From the NCBI GenBank assembly GCA_037975125.1, contig CM075855.1:108952118-109016117 (forward strand): a DNA stretch of 64,000 nt. Reading direction: 5' to 3'. Made by a program: the position numbers and the translations under genes. Positions within the stretch are counted from its first letter, which is position 1. Every line of letters begins with the position of its first letter. The notes under the pieces were generated by a model. That model was not told the DNA's origin, made no database searches, and worked only from the letters and a program-made list of their open reading frames with translations. The stretch is from Latrodectus hesperus. Lineage: Eukaryota; Arthropoda; Arachnida; Araneae; Theridiidae. This document shows positions 55,146 through 64,000 of the stretch, piece by piece.

Positions 55146-55902
55146 GGAAAATCTTTCACACCCATATTTTCTAAAATGTTCAAACTTGCATTTGGAGTGA
55201 AATAACTTGATTGTTTTATAAAAACTACTACTTTTAATTCAATATTATTTAATAGATGCATTACATATTATTTATTTAAAGAATAATCAATATTTTAATT
55301 AATTTTCCTTTTACATTTTTAATGAAAATGAGTTCCACATTTTTTTATTTTTTAACCATTTTAATACTTTATATCGTTAAGAAAAATGTTAAACGTAATT
55401 GTGACTTAATTTTGGTAATAAAGTATAAAATCAGGTTTCACTAACGAAAACTCTTTCATAATTTTTTTTAATGTCTAGATTAATTTGCTTAGTAAAATTT
55501 CAGAAAAATATACTTCACGCAAGACTTAAAATTATTTTCAACAGTGAAAAAAGATTCAAGAAAAAATACCTTAAGATGAAAATTAATTATAAAATACAAA
55601 CTTACATACTTGTTCAGTAAAGTTTATTTCTTAGTAAATTTAAGGAATAAAAAAACATGTATATAATCAGGAATTTCAATAAATAATTTCATCAAACATT
55701 CAAGTAAATTGCTTATAAACAGGAAAATTACCAATATATTCTGATATTCTAGATTTCTCTTTGCACATTACGAATAAAACTTTTAAATACTTTGTGTTAT
55801 ATTAATAGTTTCAGGTCAATTTTTCTGATTCATCAAAGGAGTTATAGAAAATCAAAATTTATTAAGGAAATATTGCATGCTATACAATTTAAAATGCCAA
55901 AA

Positions 55903-56215
55903 AATGACTAAGTGGTTAGCGTTCCTGACCCCTGAGCTGTTGGTCCCGGGTTCGAATCCCGGTTCGGGCATGGATGTTTCTTTCCTTCTCTGTTCTCTTT
56001 GTGTTTCTCTGTCCTTTCTTCTGTGATGATGTATGAATGTGACCCTCCCTATAAACGGGTTTGCGGTGGTATGGCGTGGGCAACGCTACTCGCCTCCGTG
56101 ACTTGGTTCACAGGTGCCCGCTGGGTAACGACAAATGAGTAGCAGTTTCTGGCCTTGTTATGGCATAGGGTTCGTCACCAAAGTGTGCCCGCCATTGGAA
56201 AAAACTTAAAATAAT
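55903..56215 (+). mobile_element. SINE-D copy
   Basis: GACTAAGTGGTTAGCGTTCC, GGGTTCGAATCCCGGTTCGG, GCATGGATGTTTCTTTCC, TATAAACGGGTTTGCGGTGG and the end AGTGTGCCCGCCATTGGAAA. Together with 54872 it lies 1 kb apart in direct orientation. Confidence 0.9.
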
Positions 56216-56521
56216 AACATGAATATGTGAGATAAATGTGTTTGTGAGACATTAATTAAAAATAAATAATGATATAAGTGGTGAAAATATTTAAAAAATT
56301 ATACACACATAATTTACTACAAACTACTCAAAATACTGCTTATTTTTCAGTTTTTAAAAGTATGTTTCCGCAGATTACATTATATAATTTTTAACTAATC
56401 ATTCAAAAATTTCAGACCTTATGACTTAATTGAAAAGTATTCAAAATGTAATTTTAGTTTAAATATTAAACACACAGCTTCATTTATTACCGAATAATTT
56501 TTATTAATACAAAATTTTGGT

Positions 56522-56899
56522 GTTGTTGCTACTTATGACACTTGGACAAGCCTCGCTCACTATGCCGTTGGCTATGCGAATTTAAGTCAGTAGTCTTTTG
56601 TTTAACCAGAGCATCACGAGGATGAAAGTCAGAATGTGCTCTAAGACTCCTCCGGTAGATGGCACCACCAGAAGTTCCACTCCCTCAATTTTGGCATTGA
56701 TCTAAATGGGAAAGAAATTTTCTTCGGACCATTATTCCCATGGTAACTGCTCAACGACAGACCACAGGACTGTTGATTCCACAGATTTAACGAGCACATA
56801 TATCATATGTACTCGGTGGGTCTTTGGCGGCATTAAGAATAGAGCCCCACCCTTCTGGACGGAAGGCCGATGCCCTATCCGTTAGGTTACCATGACCCA
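56522..56899 (-). mobile_element. SINE-B, full-length with target-site duplication
   Basis: Minus-strand head GGTAACCTAACGGATAGGGC (box-A-like) near 56890, body GAGTGGAACTTCTGGTGGTG, end CTTGTCCAAGTGTCATAAGT and an AAC-rich tail (TGTTGTTG on plus at 56521). Flanks AAAATTTTGGT (56511-56521) and AAAATTCTGGT (56900-56910) form an 11-bp duplication with one mismatch. Confidence 0.85.
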
Positions 56900-57264
56900 A
56901 AAATTCTGGTTGATTAAAGATAAACAGCTCTACATTGTATATTGTTTTAAATTCTGCTAATCCATAATTTTTTATTACTTCATGATACAAGTTCACTTTG
57001 ACATCACGTTGTGTTGGAATATTATTATAATAGATTTTTCTGGTTGTATAATTCTCATAAAAGGCTGTTTATAACAGCCAAACCTTGTAATTTTGAACCA
57101 TTAGATAGTCATGGGATCGATAGCTAACATTCTCTACTTTATACCACACAAGTAGAAAACTATTGAAATCAAAGAAGCTTTTAACGTCAATAGGTTCTCT
57201 GAGCTTTTTCCTGTGTCAGGTATAAAACCCTCTACTTCCCACCCTGATTGTATTGGTAAAAATA

Positions 57265-57543
57265 CAAAATTAAACTCTGTGGCACGACAGCCCATGTGGG
57301 CCAAGGCCTATAGCGCCATCTCTGTTTTCCTTGCAGCGAAGCTCTTATGTGCGAAGCATATGTCCCGATTAGGTAGTCATCTTAACGCGAAAGTCTCAGT
57401 GTTTAATTTCCAAGCATGCTTGGTACTCAGTTTATTGACCCACTGATCGAATGAAAGACTGAGTCGACCATGCCCAGCCAGAGGATCGAATCTTGGACCT
57501 GTGCCTTGGAGCGTGAAACGCTACCACTTAGCCACCGGACTTC
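57265..57543 (-). mobile_element. SINE-F (tRNA-derived) with perfect target-site duplication
   Basis: Identical ATTGGTAAAAATA at 57252-57264 and 57544-57556. The minus strand starts with a strongly tRNA-like head: GTCCGGTGGCTAAGTGGTAG (box A) and CCAAGATTCGATCCTCTGGC (box B), then GGGCATGGTCGACTCAGTC and a body with AGATGGCGCTATAGGCCTTG. Plus-strand ORF 57213-57446 is incidental. Only one copy seen here. Confidence 0.82.
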
Positions 57544-57892
57544 ATTGGTAAAAATAACATATCTGTAAGTAAGAAAGATAAATGTTGAATAACTGTAAAT
57601 GTTTTGCACATAAAAATTTGAAAATAAATCTTTAATACTTTTTTTAAAAAAGAGAATTTAGCTTAATGCAATTCTAACTAAAACTATAGGTAGCTTTATG
57701 AAAGGTATTAGTTGCTTAACTAACACCCCTTAATAGTTAAATATTGTTTAAAATGCTAGGTGTGTGAGTAAAAATAAATTTGATTGTGGTAACAACTTAT
57801 TAAAAATAAAACAAATTTAACAGCCACTTAAATCTTTTAAAAAATATGCTTAAAGAGCTAAAATATTTCTCTACTTAGAGTATACTTTAGTT

Positions 57893-58273
57893 CAGTGTTT
57901 CTCAACCGTCGGTCCTCGCACAAGCACCAGTCCACGAAATATCCAACTATCTGTCCAAATTTCAAAGTATCATCGGCAGACAACCGATATTAAAACAGCA
58001 CCAACATTACAATAACAGTAGTTTAGAAAATAAAGTGTGTGTGTGTGGTTGATGATAGAAAATGTAACAAACTGGCAACTATGTACATAACCGCTTTTCA
58101 TAAATTATACATCAGTTAGTGTGCCCTTAGTATACCAATAAGTGTGCTCCTATGTGCCTTTAGTATCGCTGATAACATTTGAGTACACTGTATCTATTGC
58201 AATAATTTATGAAATTATTTTATAAATTATTACAAAAGATATTCAGCGTACTCAAGCGAGTTGAGAAACACTG
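57893..58273. mobile_element. hAT-type MITE with CAGTGTTTCTCAACC ends
   Basis: A 381-bp non-coding element with 14-bp inverted ends (CAGTGTTTCTCAAC / GTTGAGAAACACTG) and flanks CTTTAGTT and CTTTATTT, an 8-bp duplication with one mismatch. Ends of this form are typical of hAT non-autonomous elements in many animals (family knowledge). A GT microsatellite lies inside. Confidence 0.9.
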
Positions 58274-60770
58274 CTTTATTTATTTTATAATTTCTGTTAA
58301 ATTTTTTCTTCAAAATTGAAAGTTGCACCCTTATTCAAAGTTTTAAACTAAAAAACTATTATGGTCACAAAATCAATGCAAGATGTTTATGAATAAATAT
58401 TTCTACAATCAATGCATCATTAAATTAACTTTTAAACAGTCGTAAAAAAGTATTCTTATTCTTTATGATTTTCAATAAATTATCACATTATTTACATAAT
58501 CTTTTGTTAGTATACTAAGCGAATTATTTTTTATTGAATTACTTTCTTTGATAAAAGATTAAATACCTAAAACACTTAAATTTGTATGAAATCCATCACA
58601 TTTCAGTTTTCCACAAATATATATGAAATATAATCGATTAAAATAAATAGTACTTTTCCGTTATATCCCTACTTTTAATCCTAAAGTAAGAGCATGTTTT
58701 GTTTTTTTACGGAGATACGAAAATAAATAACGTAAATGCGATGATTTTATTAGCTCAAAATTTTATTTAAAATTTAATATGTACTAAATCGATATTTTTT
58801 GTGCAAAAATCGATTAAAAAATGATGAACAATGGTAAACTAGCTAAATCATAAAAAAGCTAAAGCTAGTTGGTGCAAAAGATTGCTTGGTGATGAATTTG
58901 CCAGATAAAGAAGCATAACGGTCATAAATCACCAAGGGCGAAAAAACAACTAAATACGACAAAATTTAATTTTTTCTCATTGAAAAAACGGTACTATTAC
59001 ATTATATATACGCAATCAATCACCTATGTGGTGGCTTGACAATTTCCACCAAAAATAAACTTTGACGTTTAAATAAATTTTATCAATAAGTGATAATTTT
59101 TATTGAATAAAATATAAAATATTTGTATTATTTTCTAGTACTTTCTGAAAACGTAAGCATTTTTAACCAATACTTTATGCAAATGGAATATTTACGACAA
59201 TAATTAACGATATTTTTTCGTTTACGGTGATTACTAAAAGCGGGGTTGTAATGAAAAAGTATATGCTTGAAATATAAGTTTATTAACTAATTTAATTATG
59301 TAAATTGTAAAAAATTAACAATTAAGCATTGAAAATTCTGGCTTTCAATTAGTTCGAATCTCACCTTTATTGAAATCAATTACCTTTAAAATGTTTGCAA
59401 TAATTCGAAATTTCCTGTAAAGTGACTATTAAAGCGAGGTGTATAACGGAAAAGTACAAAGTAAACAAATGAAAAAAACTAGTTATTTTTCCTCGATACA
59501 AAAATTATATTAAACAACAAGCAAAATTTTGAATAGGGTTAGACTATGCAATCAATTTTTCTCTCATCACATATATTATAATAAACAAAATGTGAAGAAT
59601 TCCTGAATTCTAAATAAAGTAGATATAACTAGGCTCAAAATTTCGTACCCAAAATCAACACGAAATTTTAAATTAATGAAGCAAATCTTAAGAAAACCTT
59701 TCAAACTCTTAAAACCCCATTTAATAATAGTGTCTTAACAAGATTTTGATAAATTTTGTGACAGAAAACTATTTTACATATACCATACAATTAACGTATT
59801 TTTATAAAGATGCCTACCAGACAACTCTAACAAACAAGCTTATCTTATGCATTTAGGAGAAAAAGATTTTAGAGAAAATTCCAGGAAATCTTAAGTACAA
59901 AGCATTATGTTGTGTATGTCTGTTCATCTATATCAATTAACAATAAGAGGTTAAACAACACCCAGACGGTAAAAATAAAAATGTTTTCTTTTATAAAAGA
60001 CAATAAGAAAGCTTGCTAGCTAATTGAGACTTGCATGAAAAAAGGAATACTTTTCTAAAAAACACCACTAAAAGTACACTGAGTCACTTTTCAAAAGCAA
60101 TCTTTACTTTAGAAGAATACTTTATTTTATAAAGATTCATTTGTGAAGAGGTAAATGTTTTATAAACTAGCAGTAATAAGATTTCATAATTGTGTTCAGT
60201 TTTTTTTAAGTTTCTCCCAGACACTTAACTCCAAAAGTTCTAAATTCTTTGTAAAACCTTTTGTAGTGGAGATTAGAAAATATTTAAATTAAAAGTTTTC
60301 TAGGACTTATAATTTTTTAAAAGTGATTTAGAATCTCTTGTTCAAAATGTTTACTGGAAAACAGTATAATTATTTTATCTCTATATAATAGGGAATTAAG
60401 TATTTTATAAAAATATTTATTAGATGTTATTAATTTATCGCTAAAACAATTAACTTATTACTAAATATATTTGTTTAGTTATCACTATTTATATTGCGTA
60501 TCACAATATATTTGTTGCCTTTAAGAAATTTTTAAATTTCATCACAGTTAAAATTATGAAGGAAAAGAAAGATATTATTCTCTATAGCAGAAGTTAATCA
60601 CCTTATAGAATAATATCTCTTGTTACTGGAATGCAGGGAATTTGATTCTGATATAATAAGAAACCCACTGAGTTTGCTAGAAATTGATTTTATTATTTCT
60701 AATGCCAGACAACTAAGATATTCTATCTTCATCGTTATAAGGGGCAGAAATTATGGCACTTTTTTATATA
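58274..60770. other. AT-rich, nothing recognised
   Basis: No gene, RNA or clear repeat seen. Confidence 0.45.
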
Positions 60771-60774
60771 ATTA

Positions 60775-61005
60775 GACATCAGTAGGCATACCACTGTGAC
60801 TCCGAAAAAGAGTGGGTCTTCGAAATTTAGAAACAAGGACCAAACAGAACCCCAGACATAGCATGTCATCCCCTGAGATACCATTTAACGTGGCTAATTT
60901 GAGACATATTTTACATTGATGAACACGAGGAATATTTGATTTAGTCAAATTCAAACTCACTACCTTTAGATAACGACGTACTAAGCAATCAAGTCCTGCA
61001 GCCGA
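60775..61005 (-). mobile_element. SINE-C copy, decayed
   Basis: GAGTGGGTCTTCGAAATTTA, CAGAACCCCAGACATAGCAT, CCCCTGAGATACCATTTAAC and CTCACTACCTTTAGATAACG align with the other SINE-C copies at lower identity. Confidence 0.7.
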
Positions 61006-61520
61006 TGTTAGAAACTGTTTCTGTTAATTATTTTTTAACGTTTATCGTTAGGATTTCATAGTTCGAGAAAAGAAGTATGAAATCTAAGCGATAAATATTT
61101 TGAGATAAGAGATCCAAAGCTCAAATAGAAACCTTGTCACTTGACTAAGAAATGGAGTTTCAGTAAATCTACTTTAGATCTATATCACATTTGGAATGGA
61201 TGGTATTCATAATCTAGGCACAATTAAGGGTTTAGTTAAAGCTCGGATGTTGACCTCGTCACTTGAACACAGTTCAAAATCATATTGCATGGAATTGTAA
61301 CTTTTAAAAGAGAAGCAAGTGTATCAATTAAAAGTAATCAGTAATATGGAACATATTACATATATATCTCCATTTCATCCTATATAATTTTAATATTTCT
61401 TATAACAAGCAATGCAATGGCTAAAAGTGTCTACTTAATTGCTAAGAGCAGTGACATTAGCCTTAAGCAGCTATTTTAAAAGAAAAATTTGGAAATAAAG
61501 TAAAATATCTACTTTTAAAA

Positions 61521-61522
<2 letters not shown>

Positions 61523-61615
<93 letters not shown>
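61523..61615. repeat. (AT)n microsatellite, about 93 bp
   Basis: Uninterrupted AT run; it creates a meaningless Tyr-Ile ORF on the minus strand. Confidence 0.97.
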
Positions 61616-61619
<4 letters not shown>

Positions 61620-64000
61620 ACAATGTAATTAGAATAAAGTACAGGGTTGGTGTAAAAGTAATTCAATATGCAATGTTAATTACCCCATTAAATAAATACT
61701 TCTGAATTAAAATGAATGTTAAAGCATAAATTTGATAAGGAAGAAAAATATTATAGAAACAATCTAGAATACGGAAAGAATGCGTTTTATCGTTATAACA
61801 GGAAAATTCAATTTAAAATCTATCATAGGCTGTTAGATTTGTTTATTGCACTTTTAATTTATCAAATTTTACCAGTTTGTAAAATTCTGATAACTAGTTA
61901 TCATCCATTCAAATCATAGTAATTTTTTTATCACATTCTAAGCAATCTTACAGATATTTATCTAAAAACAAGTAAGATTTTCCTAAAGTAATATTATACA
62001 ATTTATGTGGTTATTGTTTTCCTAGTTAAACATAAAAATAAGCTTTTATTTTTAAAAACAAAAACTTATCTCCAAGTTTCTTCATGTATCTTAGTTCTTC
62101 TAAACAAAGAAATGTTTCATTTGTCTTATTGCCAATACGAATTTGCTTAAAATGTACAAATTCTTGTTTGTTTGGATATTGTTTTAATAATTGGAGGAAG
62201 AAATAATTTTCACTTTTATTTTCCAGAATAGAAACATTTTTATAATACTAAATGTGTAAATATATTAATATAAAACAAGATAGTACGCTTAATTCTGATA
62301 TAATCTTAGAGACATTTGAAAACAGTATTTTTTCCTATATGGTTTCTGATAATATGATTGTTAAGATTACTTTTTATAAATTTTTTGATATCAAATACTT
62401 TTTAAGAGAAAACATAAATGAATTCCCTTATAAATAAAAAATGAACTTATTGGTACATATCCTTTAATTGGTTTAAATATTTTAGAAAACAATGTTAAGA
62501 TGAGTTCAAGTATTGTAGTGATTGTTAAAACATTTCTAAATTAGATACTAATATGTAGTTAATCTGGTGGGATCACTGTAACCTAGCAACAAGACCTAGC
62601 AACTGATGAATTAACATACTCTGAATTAACTATTCTTTGTTTTGATTTGTGTGTATTTATAACACCTTAATTTGTAAAGTTAAAAATCTTTAAAAAACTA
62701 AAAGTTGCTCCAGCTTTAATTATTTCATCTTTACAATCAGACATACATAGACATTTAGAAAGCGAAGCTTCCACTTTTGATTTTTCAAATATTTTTATGT
62801 ATTATTCCGCGAAAACAGTTATTATCTCTCCATAATTTAAATAAACTATATGATAAAATCCCTTTGGTAAAAAGTATAAGAAATAAAATAATACATTTAT
62901 TAAATTAAATAAGATGGTGAAACAAGTATTCTTTTCAAAGTAAAAAGATGCATTTTTATAACCAAACATATATATCCATAAAGATAAGAATAATCTTTAT
63001 AAGGTAACTATACTTTGTTGAAACATATTCTAAAAAGTGCAGATATATAGCCATATCACAAAAAATATGTTGAAATTTATTAAACTGCAAATAAATTTAT
63101 TAAATTAAAATAAAAATTACAAATAAATTTATAAATTTTTTAGAAATAAAGTAATGATAAATGCATTTCAGTTTTTATTGTGTTCTCTCACTTTGTGAAA
63201 CTCGAATACACTTAAAGTAAATTTTTGGATTAGTATAAAAAAAATTATAAATTTCTTCTAAATTTGTTATTTATAAAGAATATATCATATTATGCATGTG
63301 AATATTATATTTGCCATTTTAACAATTAATCTGTAATCAATATATTAATTTTCGTATTGTATATTCTCCCAAAGAAATATTTGTCGTTGAATACAATAAA
63401 AAAGATTTATTAATTTTTCAATTATTAGATAATCATTTTAGATCTTCATTTTTTTTCCTAGAAAAATATCTCAAAAAATAATCTTAAAAATTTTAAATGC
63501 AGAAAAAACCGCATTAAAAATGATAAATTTATTCTTAAAATGCTAAAGATTGTAACTTATTTCAAAACAACTTAAATGGAATTTCAATTGAGGAAACTGA
63601 ATAATCAATTCTTTCCTTAAGCGATAATTTCAGACTAAAGTAAATACTTAGAATTCATTAACTTCATAGTTTTAAAAATGAGTTATCTAAAACTGAAACT
63701 GTATAAACTAAATGGATAAATTGAATATATTCATTAATGTTTTGTTATTTCATATCTTCTTAGAAACTTAAACTAGATCGCTTAAGTATTATTCCATTAA
63801 AATGCTTGATATTTTTGACAAATTTTCACATTATTTAAGCATTTGCAGCTCTTTAATTTAGCTATGTACTTTTAGTCAAAATACTTTCGATAAATTTCTT
63901 ACACACACACACACTAAACTCATTTAATTATTTAACTCATTAATTTATCTAGAATTTTTAAGTTAATTATATTCTGTAAAATATTTATAAGGCATAAGAG
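61620..64000. other. AT-rich right end, nothing recognised
   Basis: Very AT-rich with an AC run near 63901. No supported gene or mobile element; a possible transposon-end-like TACAGGGTTGGTGTAAAAG at about 61640 is too short to assign. Confidence 0.45.

Noticed and set aside
61636..61660. Possible mariner end (TACAGGGTTGGTGTAAAAG)
   Set aside because: Too short, no partner end and no transposase nearby.
61463..61666. Tyr-Ile repeat ORF
   Set aside because: Translation of an (AT)n microsatellite.

Overview
This is an AT-rich eukaryotic window from an arthropod-type genome. I infer a chelicerate, probably a spider, from the peritrophin-type chitin-binding gene, the large introns and the load of tRNA-derived SINEs, mariner/Tc1 and Gypsy elements. 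No rRNA, CRISPR or bacterial gene structure is seen.

Left half (1-29287, + strand): one large gene for a mucin-like protein with chitin-binding type-2 (peritrophin-A/CBM14) domains. Ten exons can be assembled from reading frame plus GT/AG boundaries: 2-4340 (open at the left edge), 5134-5514, 9256-9459, 10322-10891, 11805-12008, 14188-14709, 17824-18195, 21244-21468, 25737-25949 and 29097-29287. All nine introns are phase 1 and every internal exon is a multiple of three. The visible product is about 2406 residues: a very long Ser/Thr/Asp-rich stalk with a 12-residue repeat (13 copies) and a 9-residue repeat (62 copies), then 13 six-cysteine chitin-binding domains, then a short basic Cys-rich end. 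The likely role is a secreted, heavily O-glycosylated chitin-associated mucin; N-terminus, signal peptide and promoter lie outside the window.

The introns hold SINEs of several families, a 250-bp MITE family, a decayed Tc1 element, a full-length but broken mariner and remnants of non-LTR retrotransposons.

Middle (29288-42200): downstream of the gene lies a young, apparently intact Ty3/Gypsy retrotransposon (32337-38630) with near-identical 606/607-bp LTRs, a CTAT target duplication, gag and pol ORFs, and a probable -1 frameshift signal (slippery G GGA AAC next to the gag stop, plus a possible pseudoknot). It is followed by a second broken mariner and an internally deleted Tc1 element.

Right part (42200-64000): mostly AT-rich sequence with few supportable features: SINEs, a diverged tandem array, a decayed solo LTR related to the Gypsy element, a second MITE type and two long (AT)n tracts. 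A possible signal-peptide exon with a phase-1 donor at 48845-48896 may start another secreted-protein gene whose other exons I could not find.
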